In this document: in pieces, positions 48,698-56,563 of the stretch
How the letters are laid out: every line of letters begins with the position of its first letter
How positions within the stretch are numbered: the stretch's first letter is position 1
Assembly (NCBI GenBank): GCA_937952305.1
Contig: CALFZO010000096.1
Coordinates: 1-64,000 of the forward strand
DNA: 64,000 nucleotides
Direction: 5' to 3'
From: an uncultured Anaerolineales bacterium
GTDB taxonomy: Bacteria > Chloroflexota > Anaerolineae > Anaerolineales > UBA6663
Notes under the pieces: model-generated
Database searches by the model: none
What the model was told of the DNA's origin: nothing
Seen by the model: only the letters and a program-made list of their open reading frames with translations
Position numbers and translations under genes: made by a program

Positions 48698-51600
48698 GTG
48701 GCGCCCAGACTGGATCCACCGTTCCGATCGTTTGCTCGCCTCAGCGCGCGGCTGGCCCTGACAGCTGTCTGTGTTATTGGATTGGCCCTGAGCGGCTGGC
48801 CTGTGCGCGTGGCCGTCGCCGCGCCCGCTAACGACAACTTCGCCGGCGCGCTTGATATCGCCGCGCTCTTCAGCGGGCCGTACACTTCGGCGACGCTGGT
48901 CACCAGCGGCGTTGGCGGCGCCACCCGCGAAGCCGACGAGACCCGCCTCGGCCCCACCTCCTGCGCCTCTTTTCCCGCCGTCACCAACACCCGCAGTGTC
49001 TGGTTCAGCTTCACCGCCCCTGCCGACGGCTGGGTGACGCTGGATACGCGCCTGGCCGATTACGACACGGTCCTGGAGGTCTGGACCGGGCCGGCCGGCG
49101 CCGCGCTCAACGCTTTGGATCTGCCCGGCGTCGCCTGCGATGACGATTCCGGTAAATCCAGCGTCCGCTCCGAAGTGACCTGGGCCGTGACCACCGGCAC
49201 GCCTTACTACATCATGGTCCGCGACTACGGCGCCAACAATGTGGGCGGCAGCCTGGTCCTGCGCGGCTTCTTCGCCGCCGAGCACCAGATCTACGTGGAC
49301 CAGGCGGCCGGCGACGACGCCAACAACACCGGCTCGGCGACGCTGCCGTATAAGACGATCACGCTGAGCGTCAGCGCCGTCACCGTCGGCGGCGCCGTGA
49401 ATGTCGCCGACGGGGCTTATCCGGAAGCCGTGCTGCTCGACAAGGACTTGACCTTGCGCAGCAGCTCCGGCGCGCCCACGGCGCTCAGCTTCGAACTCTC
49501 CAACGGGGCCGAGCTGGGCGGCGCCTCTGGTGGTGTCACTGCGCCCGCGATTGCGGTCGGCGCGAATTCGCGCGTGGCCGACGGTCTGCTCCTGGCCGCC
49601 GACAGCGCCACCGTGACGCTGGCCGCCGGAGCTTTCACCGAGACCGTCACGATCAGTCAGTCCGTGACGGTGCAGGGTCCGGCCGCAGGCGCGCGCGCCG
49701 TCATCGCGCCGGCCTCTGGCGCCGCCGTCACGGTCTCGGGCGGCTCAGTGGCGCTCAACCACCTGGATTTGCAGGGCGTCACAGTCAGCCTGGCGGTCAC
49801 CGGCGGGGACGGCGTCACCGTTTACCGCAGCAACCTCACCGGCGCGGCCGCCGGCCTCACCACCAGCGGCCCGGCCGTGGATGCCGCCGAAAACTGGTGG
49901 GGCGACGCCTCCGGCCCGGCCCACGCCATCAACCCGGGCGGCGCCGGCCTGTCCGTGAGCGACGGCGTGACCTTCAGCCCGTGGTGCTCGGCCGCGGCTC
50001 CGGTCTGCGCGCCGCTGCGCGGCCTGGTGGCCGAGTTAGTCTTCGATACTCAGCCGGCGCGCGTGAAAGCCGGCGCGGTCATGGCGCCGGCCGTGGTCGT
50101 CGAGGCCCGGGATGCGGGCGGCAATGTTGTGACCGGCTACACCGGCACGGTGGCGCTCAGCCTGGGCGGCAACCCCGGCGGCGCGGCGCTGAGCGGGACC
50201 CTGGCGCCCGGCGCGGTGGCCGGCGCGGCCAGCTTTGGCGACCTGTCCGTGGACAAGCCCGGCCTCGGCTACACCGTCGTCGCCAGCGCCACGGTCCAGG
50301 GCGTCGGCGTGATCACGGCCACCAGCGCCGGCTTCGACGTCTTCAACAACGCGCCGCTGGCCGGCGACGACACCGGCGGTCTGTTAGAGGACGCCGGCGC
50401 CGTCACTGTGAACATGCTGGCCAACGACAGCGACCCTGACCCGGGCGACACCCTGGCAGTGGTCAGCCTGACGCCGCCCGCGTACGGCACGGCCACGGCC
50501 GGCGCGGCCACGCTCGTCTACACGCCCACGGCCGATTTCTTCGGCACCGATGTCTTTACTTACACGGTCACCGATCCGTATCAGAGCGGCATCGCCACCG
50601 CCACCGTCACCGTGACGGTCACGGCCGTGAACGACCCGCCTTCGTTTACCAAGGGCGCCGACCAGACCGTGGCTGAGGACGCCGGCGCGCAGACGGTGGC
50701 CGGCTGGGCCACCGGGATCTCGGCCGGCCCGGCCAATGAGAGCGGCCAGGCCGTGACCTTCGTCGTCACCACGACCAACGCCGCGCTCTTCAGCGCCGGT
50801 CCCGCCGTGAGCGCGGCCGGGCAGTTGACGTTCACGCCGGCCGCCGACGCCAGCGGCTCGGCCACGGTGTCCGTCTTCGCCGGCGATGACGGCGGCGTGG
50901 CCGACGGCGGCGTAGACCGCTCGATCACGCAGACGCTGACGATCACGGTCCAGCCCGTGAACGACGCGCCGTCGTTTGGGCTGGCGGCGACGGCGGTGAC
51001 GGTGACGGAGGACTCGGGCGCGTACCTGCAGGCTGGTTTCGCCACCGGGCTGAGCGCCGGGCCGGCGGACGAGGCCGGGCAGACGCTGACGTTCCAGATC
51101 ACGACCACGAACGACAGCGCTTTCGCGGCGCTGCCGGCGCTGGACACGGCCGGGCAGTTGACGTTCACGCCGGCCGCCGACGCCTTCGGCCCGGTCACGG
51201 TCTTCGCGCGCCTGCACGACAATGGCGGCACGGCCAACAGCGGCCTGGACACCTCCGCGCCGCTGACCTTCACCGTAGCCATCACGCCCGTCAATGATCC
51301 GCCGCTGGCCGGCGACGATGCCCGCACGATCCTGGAGGATGGCGCGCTGAGTTTCGACCCGCGCGGCAACGACAGCGATCCCGATCAGGACACGCTCAAC
51401 GTGATGGCCGTTGGCGCCACCGGCGCCGGCGTCACTGCCTTCACGACCGCCTCCGTGGCCTTCACGCCCACCGCCGATTACAACGGCACCACCGTCTTCA
51501 CCTACACGCTTTCGGATGGCGCAGTGCCGGATACGGCCGTGGTCACCGTCACCGTGACAGCCGTGAACGACGCGCCGTCGTTTGGGCTGGCGGCGACGGC

Positions 51601-54022
51601 GGTGACGGTGACGGAGGACTCGGGCGCGTACCTGCAGGCTGGTTTCGCCACCGGGCTGAGCGCCGGGCCGGCGGACGAGGCCGGGCAGACGCTGACGTTC
51701 CAGATCACGACCACGAACGACAGCGCTTTCGCGGCGCTGCCGGCGCTGGACACGGCCGGGCAGTTGACGTTCACGCCGGCCGCCGACGCCTTCGGCCCGG
51801 TCACGGTCTTCGCGCGCCTGCACGACAATGGCGGCACGGCCAACAGCGGCCTGGACACCTCCGCGCCGCTGACCTTCACCGTGGCCATCACGCCCGTCAA
51901 TGACCGCCCCGATTTCACCAACGGCGGCGATCAGGCCATGAACGAGGACGCCGGCGCCCAGACCGTGGCCGGCTGGGCGCTGCCCATTAACCCGGGGCCG
52001 GGCGAAACCAGCCAGACGCTGACTTTCGCCGTGACGACGACCAACGCTGCCTTGTTTAGCGCGCTGCCGGCCGTCAACGCGGCCGGCACGCTCACGTATC
52101 AGCCGGCCGCGGACGCCAGCGGCCAGGCTCGGCTCTTCGTATCCGCCACGGACGATGGCGGCGTCGCCGACGGCGGCGTCGCGCTGTCGCTGACGCGCAC
52201 CCTCACGCTCACCGTGAACGCCGTCAACGACGGGCCGGCCTTCACGCTGGCGTCCACGGCCATCACGGTCACCGAGGACTCAGGCGCCTTCACGCAGGTG
52301 GGCGTGGCCGGTGCGATCTCGGCCGGTCCCGCCGATGAGGCCGGCCAGACGCTGACGTTCGCGGTGACCAACACCGCGCCGGCGTTGTTCAGCCTCCAGC
52401 CCAGCCTGAGCCAGATCGGAACGCTGACGTTCACGCCCGCGCCGAACGCGGCCGGCACGGTCACGGTCACGGTCCAGCTCCAAGACAACGGCGGCACGGC
52501 GCGCGGCGGCCAGGACACCTCCGCCCCGCAAGCGCTGACGATCCACATCACCCCCATGCCGGATGCGCCGCTGGCGGCCGCCGACAGCTTCACGCTCTCC
52601 GAGGACACTTTCGCCGAACTGCCGGTCCTGGGCAACGACGTCAGCCCTGACCAGGGCACGCTTAGCGTGCTGGCGTTCAGCGACCCGGCCAACGGCGCTG
52701 CGCAGGCCAGCGCGCCGATTCGTTACACGCCGGACGCCGATTTCTTCGGCGCCGACTCCCTGACCTACACGCTCACCGATACCGCCTCCGGCCTGACGGC
52801 CACGACCAGCGTCTCGATCACGGTCCTGGCCGTCAATGACCCGCCGACTTTCACGAAAGGCGTCAACATTACCGTGACCGAGGACGCCGGCGCCGTCAGC
52901 TTTTTCAATTGGCCAAGCGGCCTTTCGGCCGGCCCAGCCAATGAGGCCGCCCAGACGCTGGCCTTCGGGCTGACGAACACGGCGCCGGCCTTGTTCGCGA
53001 CCCAGCCGGCCGTGCAGGCGGCCAGCGGCCTGCTCACCTTTACACCGGCCTCGAACGCTTCCGGCGTGGCCACGGTCACGATCGCCTTGCACGACGACGG
53101 CGGCACGGCCAACAGCGGCCAGGACACCTCGGCGGCGCAGACCTTCACGATCACGGTCACGGCGGTCAACGATCCGCCGACCGTGGCGGCGGACAGCGCG
53201 TCCGTGTCGGCCGGCGCCGTGGACGCGATCCTGGCGGTCCTGGCCAACGACTCGGCTGCGCCCGATGTCGGCGAGACCCTGACGATCACGGCGGCCGGGC
53301 CGGCCAGCCACGGCACCGTCACGGTCGAGCCAGGCGGCGCGCATCTGCTCTACACGCCGGCCGCCGGCTACACGGGCGCCGACACGTTCAGCTACACCGT
53401 CTCCGACGGGAACGGCGGCCAGGCGAGTGCGACTGTAACCGTCACGGTGGCCGCGACGACGCACTCGGTTTTCCTGCCGACCGCCATGCGCGCCTTCCAG
53501 CCGCGGCCGGACCTGGTGGGCAGCTTCAGCCTCAGCCCGGCGAACCCGGCCGCCGGCCAGCCAGTCCAGATCACGATCGTGATCACCAATCAAGGTACCG
53601 CGCCGGCCTCGGCCTTCTGGGTGGACTTCTACATCAACCCGAGCGCGCCGCCCTCCGCCGCCAACCAGCCCTGGGACCAGCGCTGCAGCCTCTCGCCCTG
53701 TTACGGCCTGGCCTGGTTGGTGAGCGCGCCGCTGGGGCCGGGCGCCAGTGTCACGCTCACCTCCACACCGGCCAGCTACTTCGCCGACAACACCCGCTGG
53801 CCGGGCGCTTTCGCCAGCGGCACGAACGCGCTCTACCTGTATGTGGACAGTTGGAACCCCGGCGTGGCCACCGGCGCCGTCGCGGAAAGCGCTGAGGGCA
53901 ACAACATCTTTGCGCAGACCGGCTTCGGGCCGCTGGCGGAAGAGGGCGGGGCCGCGGCGGGTGCGTTCGCGCCCGGCCCGTTCCAGTTGGATCTTCCGCC
54001 GCGGCCGGAGAGTGGAGAGTAA
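48698..54022 (+). CDS. Giant secreted cadherin-like/Ig-repeat surface protein
   Basis: 1774 residues. The GTG at 48698 is chosen: GGGAG precedes it and it opens a clean signal peptide (residues 1-42, ending VAVAAPANDNF). Order: pre-peptidase-like beta domain (43-195), short right-handed beta-helix (195-440), Ig/invasin-like domain (446-545, VVVEARDAGGNVVTGYTGTV), then about nine cadherin-like or VCBS-type repeats (550-1600) with the boundary motif AVND(A/P)P and E-D-A/S-G, and a C-terminal CARDB domain (from 1604, VQITIVITNQGTAPASAF). Two repeats (754-867 and 956-1069) are identical at protein level. The last third is Ala/Thr/Gly-rich. Likely role: adhesion or cell-surface structure. The partner gene follows 3 nt later. 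Confidence 0.9.
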   Translation: MAPRLDPPFRSFARLSARLALTAVCVIGLALSGWPVRVAVAAPANDNFAGALDIAALFSGPYTSATLVTSGVGGATREADETRLGPTSCASFPAVTNTRSVWFSFTAPADGWVTLDTRLADYDTVLEVWTGPAGAALNALDLPGVACDDDSGKSSVRSEVTWAVTTGTPYYIMVRDYGANNVGGSLVLRGFFAAEHQIYVDQAAGDDANNTGSATLPYKTITLSVSAVTVGGAVNVADGAYPEAVLLDKDLTLRSSSGAPTALSFELSNGAELGGASGGVTAPAIAVGANSRVADGLLLAADSATVTLAAGAFTETVTISQSVTVQGPAAGARAVIAPASGAAVTVSGGSVALNHLDLQGVTVSLAVTGGDGVTVYRSNLTGAAAGLTTSGPAVDAAENWWGDASGPAHAINPGGAGLSVSDGVTFSPWCSAAAPVCAPLRGLVAELVFDTQPARVKAGAVMAPAVVVEARDAGGNVVTGYTGTVALSLGGNPGGAALSGTLAPGAVAGAASFGDLSVDKPGLGYTVVASATVQGVGVITATSAGFDVFNNAPLAGDDTGGLLEDAGAVTVNMLANDSDPDPGDTLAVVSLTPPAYGTATAGAATLVYTPTADFFGTDVFTYTVTDPYQSGIATATVTVTVTAVNDPPSFTKGADQTVAEDAGAQTVAGWATGISAGPANESGQAVTFVVTTTNAALFSAGPAVSAAGQLTFTPAADASGSATVSVFAGDDGGVADGGVDRSITQTLTITVQPVNDAPSFGLAATAVTVTEDSGAYLQAGFATGLSAGPADEAGQTLTFQITTTNDSAFAALPALDTAGQLTFTPAADAFGPVTVFARLHDNGGTANSGLDTSAPLTFTVAITPVNDPPLAGDDARTILEDGALSFDPRGNDSDPDQDTLNVMAVGATGAGVTAFTTASVAFTPTADYNGTTVFTYTLSDGAVPDTAVVTVTVTAVNDAPSFGLAATAVTVTEDSGAYLQAGFATGLSAGPADEAGQTLTFQITTTNDSAFAALPALDTAGQLTFTPAADAFGPVTVFARLHDNGGTANSGLDTSAPLTFTVAITPVNDRPDFTNGGDQAMNEDAGAQTVAGWALPINPGPGETSQTLTFAVTTTNAALFSALPAVNAAGTLTYQPAADASGQARLFVSATDDGGVADGGVALSLTRTLTLTVNAVNDGPAFTLASTAITVTEDSGAFTQVGVAGAISAGPADEAGQTLTFAVTNTAPALFSLQPSLSQIGTLTFTPAPNAAGTVTVTVQLQDNGGTARGGQDTSAPQALTIHITPMPDAPLAAADSFTLSEDTFAELPVLGNDVSPDQGTLSVLAFSDPANGAAQASAPIRYTPDADFFGADSLTYTLTDTASGLTATTSVSITVLAVNDPPTFTKGVNITVTEDAGAVSFFNWPSGLSAGPANEAAQTLAFGLTNTAPALFATQPAVQAASGLLTFTPASNASGVATVTIALHDDGGTANSGQDTSAAQTFTITVTAVNDPPTVAADSASVSAGAVDAILAVLANDSAAPDVGETLTITAAGPASHGTVTVEPGGAHLLYTPAAGYTGADTFSYTVSDGNGGQASATVTVTVAATTHSVFLPTAMRAFQPRPDLVGSFSLSPANPAAGQPVQITIVITNQGTAPASAFWVDFYINPSAPPSAANQPWDQRCSLSPCYGLAWLVSAPLGPGASVTLTSTPASYFADNTRWPGAFASGTNALYLYVDSWNPGVATGAVAESAEGNNIFAQTGFGPLAEEGGAAAGAFAPGPFQLDLPPRPESGE
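50955..51297 (+). repeat. 343-bp direct duplication, copy 1
   Basis: Within the cadherin-like gene. It matches 51561-51903 at an offset of 606 bp (202 codons). I find one mismatch, at 51277. Confidence 0.92.
51561..51903 (+). repeat. 343-bp direct duplication, copy 2
   Basis: The second copy of the repeat at 50955-51297. The single silent difference is at 51883. A distinct 88-residue cadherin-like domain lies between the copies. Confidence 0.92.
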
Positions 54023-54025
54023 CCC

Positions 54026-54640
54026 ATGCGACGCACGCTGGTCAGCCTCGTTTTCGCGTTGGGGCTTTGGGCGGCGGCCGCGCTGGCCCTGGCCTGGCCG
54101 AACGGCCGCGCGGCGGCCCAGCAGCCGTCGCCGCGCCCGCCGCTCTCGGCCACGGATCAATTCCTCACCGCTCAGGCGCAACCGACCCAGGGCGGCGGGG
54201 AAGGGGGCGGACCGGCGGCCACATCCGTGCCGGCCACGTCAACGCCCGCGCCTGTGGGGCGGACCCGCACGGCGACCACCACGGCCACGAACCTGGCCAG
54301 CGCCACCGCGCCGGCCGCAACCATCACGCCGGCCGCCACGGCTACGCCGATCGTGATTGTGCAGACGGTGGTTCAGACAGTGGTAATCCAGGTGACGGCG
54401 CCGGCAGCTACGCCTGTGCCCGTCACGCCGACACCGCTCTTCGACCCGGAGTCGGCGATTGTGGATGAAGCGCCCGAGCCGGGCGGGTGGCTTTGGCTCG
54501 TGCTCGGCCTGCCGTTTGCGGCGCTGGCCGTGGCGCTGGGGTGGTTGTCCGGCCGCGGGTTCTGGCTGCCGGGCCTGTACCCGGAGCGCGGCCGGCCGCG
54601 CCGCGCCGGCCGCCTGCCCCGCCGGCTGCGCCATGATTGA
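54026..54640 (+). CDS. Thr/Pro-stalked membrane-anchored partner of the surface protein
   Basis: A 204-residue protein, 3 nt after the cadherin-like gene. Signal peptide about 1-32 (LVSLVFALGLWAAAALALAW). Residues 33-150 are a low-complexity Thr/Ala/Pro stalk with a Val-rich stretch (IVIVQTVVQTVVIQV). One transmembrane helix follows (about 156-178, WLWLVLGLPFAALAVALGW), then a basic tail (RGRPRRAGRLPRRLRHD). Such stalks are probably glycosylated. The tight spacing suggests that it anchors or displays the giant repeat protein. It is not a sortase-type signal, since no LPXTG is present. Confidence 0.78.
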   Translation: MRRTLVSLVFALGLWAAAALALAWPNGRAAAQQPSPRPPLSATDQFLTAQAQPTQGGGEGGGPAATSVPATSTPAPVGRTRTATTTATNLASATAPAATITPAATATPIVIVQTVVQTVVIQVTAPAATPVPVTPTPLFDPESAIVDEAPEPGGWLWLVLGLPFAALAVALGWLSGRGFWLPGLYPERGRPRRAGRLPRRLRHD

Positions 54641-54659
54641 GGGGCAGATTGGGTGACTC

Positions 54660-54687
54660 AAAAAGGACGCCGCGCGGCGTCCTTTTT
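54660..54687. terminator. Bidirectional intrinsic terminator
   Basis: AAAAAGGACGCC (54660-54671), loop GCGC, GGCGTCCTTTTT (54676-54687): a perfect 12-bp stem with T-runs in both directions. It serves the surface-protein operon and the converging transporter gene. Confidence 0.92.
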
Positions 54688-54709
54688 GTTCTGGGCGGGG
54701 CCGGCCTCT

Positions 54710-56338
54710 TCAGCGCAGCCAGACCAGGATCACCTGGGCCAGGACGATTTTGGCGATGGTGGCCAGCGGGTAGACCGTGGCATAGCCGATGTTCGGCAGA
54801 TCGTTGCGCGCCTGTTCGGTGGCGTAGCCCAGCACGGCCGGCTGCGTCTGGAACCCAGCCAGGATGCCGGTGAGCAATCCCATCGGGATGTGCAGCCAGC
54901 GGTAGCCCACCCACAGCAGCGTGACGGCGCTAACCGCCGTCAGTACGGCGCCGCCCAGGAAGATCGTCAGCCCGTTGCCCTGGGTCAGCGTCGTGACGAA
55001 CGCAAAGCCCGACCGCGTCCCGACGCCGGCCAGGAACAGGACCAGCCCGATCTGGCGCAGTGTCAGGTTGGCGCTGTACGGCACGCTCCACACCAGCGGC
55101 CCCGTGCGCGCCAGCGTGCCCAGGATCAGCGCCGCAATCAGCGGGCCGCCGGCCAGGCCCAGCTTGAGCGTGACGCCGCCGGGCAGCGGGATGGGCGCCA
55201 GCCCCAGCAACAAGCCGAGCGCCAGCCCCAGGCTGAACGTCAGGATATCCACCTCGCTCACCGCCCGATAGGAATCGCCGAAGAACTTGGTGACGGCCTC
55301 AATCTGTTCGCGGCGCGTCAGCACCCGCACCCGGTCGCCGAGCTCCAGCACCGTGTCGGCGTCGGGCAGCAGGTCCAGGTCGCCGCGCCGCACGCGCGTC
55401 ACCAGGGCGCCGAACTGCTGCGGCAGGCTGAGATCACGCAGATGCCGGCCCGCAATCTGAGCGTCTGACACAAAGATGCGCCGGTAGTCGAGTTCGGTGC
55501 GGTCCCACTCGAGATGTTCATGGGCGGTCTCACCCAGCGCCGCCGTCACTCGCGCGACCTCGTCCGGCGCGCCCACGATCGTCACCAGGTCGTCCAGCGC
55601 CAGCTGGGTCTGGCCGGTGACGATCGAGGTGGCGTTCGCGCGCCGGACGCGCGTGCCGATGATGCGCCAGTTGTGCTCGCGCACCAGGGCCGCCAGCGGC
55701 TGCGCGCTCACCTCTGCGTGGGTCACGCGCACCGTGCGCGTCTGCAGCTTGGAGTCGATGGCGCCGGGCAGCTGCAGATGCTTGGCCTCGGCCGCGTAGT
55801 CCACCTTCCAGAGCCGCTGCAGCACGCCGATAGCCAGCAACATGCCGACCACGCCCATCGGATAGGCCAGGGAATAGGCCACCACTGGCTCATCCAGCAG
55901 CGCGGCCTGGCCGGCGTTCTTGACGTTCTCGAGCACGCCCGCCAGGGCCGGCGTGTTGGTCAGCGCGCCAGCGAACATCCCGGCGGCCAACGTGGCATCC
56001 AGCCCGAGCCAACGGCTCACCAGCAGTGCCAGGCCGGCCGCCAGCACGAGCACGCCCAGCGTCAGGGCGTTGTCGCGCAGACCCTTGCGCCGGAAAGACG
56101 CGAAGAAGCCGGGACCGCTGCTCAGGCCGATGGTGTAGACGAAGAGCACCAGCCCGAGTTGGTAGACCAGTTCCGGCAATTTGAGGTCCACGTGCAGCGC
56201 GCCGAAGGCCAACCCCACGAACAGCACGGCGGCCAAACCGAGGCTGCTGCCGGCGATTTTGACTCGGCCGAGGGGATAGCCGACGGCGACGACGAGGAAA
56301 AGCAACAAGAGGGGATTGTTGATCAGGAGTTCAATCAT
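54710..56338 (-). CDS. AspT/YidE-type transporter with two RCK_C domains
   Basis: A 542-residue membrane protein of the aspartate:alanine exchanger family. N-terminal helices 1-180 and C-terminal helices about 375-542 form the two AspT repeats, each with a conserved Gly-rich segment (ALTNTPALAGVLEN; GILAGFQTQPAVLGYATE). Between them lie two TrkA_C/RCK_C domains (about 200-285 and 290-365; ALDDLVTIVGAPDEVARV and LELGDRVRVLTRREQI). ATG 56338 is chosen; a TACTAT box 7 nt before it suggests a leaderless transcript. The substrate cannot be fixed from sequence; dicarboxylate or amino-acid exchange is likely. Confidence 0.9.
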   Translation of the reverse strand: MIELLINNPLLLLFLVVAVGYPLGRVKIAGSSLGLAAVLFVGLAFGALHVDLKLPELVYQLGLVLFVYTIGLSSGPGFFASFRRKGLRDNALTLGVLVLAAGLALLVSRWLGLDATLAAGMFAGALTNTPALAGVLENVKNAGQAALLDEPVVAYSLAYPMGVVGMLLAIGVLQRLWKVDYAAEAKHLQLPGAIDSKLQTRTVRVTHAEVSAQPLAALVREHNWRIIGTRVRRANATSIVTGQTQLALDDLVTIVGAPDEVARVTAALGETAHEHLEWDRTELDYRRIFVSDAQIAGRHLRDLSLPQQFGALVTRVRRGDLDLLPDADTVLELGDRVRVLTRREQIEAVTKFFGDSYRAVSEVDILTFSLGLALGLLLGLAPIPLPGGVTLKLGLAGGPLIAALILGTLARTGPLVWSVPYSANLTLRQIGLVLFLAGVGTRSGFAFVTTLTQGNGLTIFLGGAVLTAVSAVTLLWVGYRWLHIPMGLLTGILAGFQTQPAVLGYATEQARNDLPNIGYATVYPLATIAKIVLAQVILVWLR

Positions 56339-56345
56339 GCCCGTC

Positions 56346-56351
56346 ATAGTA
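56346..56351 (-). promoter_or_regulatory. -10-like box, candidate leaderless promoter of the AspT-type gene
   Basis: TACTAT on the minus strand, 7 nt before the ATG at 56338; no SD is present. An in-frame ATG three codons upstream overlaps the box. Confidence 0.4.
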
Positions 56352-56468
56352 AGCCGGCTGCAGCCGGCGGCCAAGTAACAATTGTCCCGGCCGCCAGGTC
56401 AAGGCGGGCCTCACCCGATGCGGGTAGGACCGAGGCGGGCCGGCTCACCGGCGCGGTGGCAAAAGAAG

Positions 56469-56494
56469 AGGGCCGGCCCATTGGGGCCAGCCCT
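56469..56494 (-). terminator. Candidate terminator of the subtilisin-like protease gene
   Basis: The stem AGGGC-x-GGCCC (56469-56479) pairs with 56484-56494 with one mismatch. On the minus strand it is followed by CTTCTTTTG. Confidence 0.55.
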
Positions 56495-56512
56495 CCCTTG
56501 GTGCGCGCCAGG

Positions 56513-56542
56513 GCCGGGCAGCCTGGCGTCAGGCTGCCCGGC
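56513..56542. repeat. Perfect 12-bp hairpin after the protease gene
   Basis: GCCGGGCAGCCT (56513-56524) and its complement (56531-56542), 6-nt loop, 22 nt beyond the stop. No T-run follows; possibly an mRNA 3'-end stabiliser acting with the terminator at 56469. Confidence 0.55.
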
Positions 56543-56563
56543 GTTGACTGCGGTTGTGGTGCG

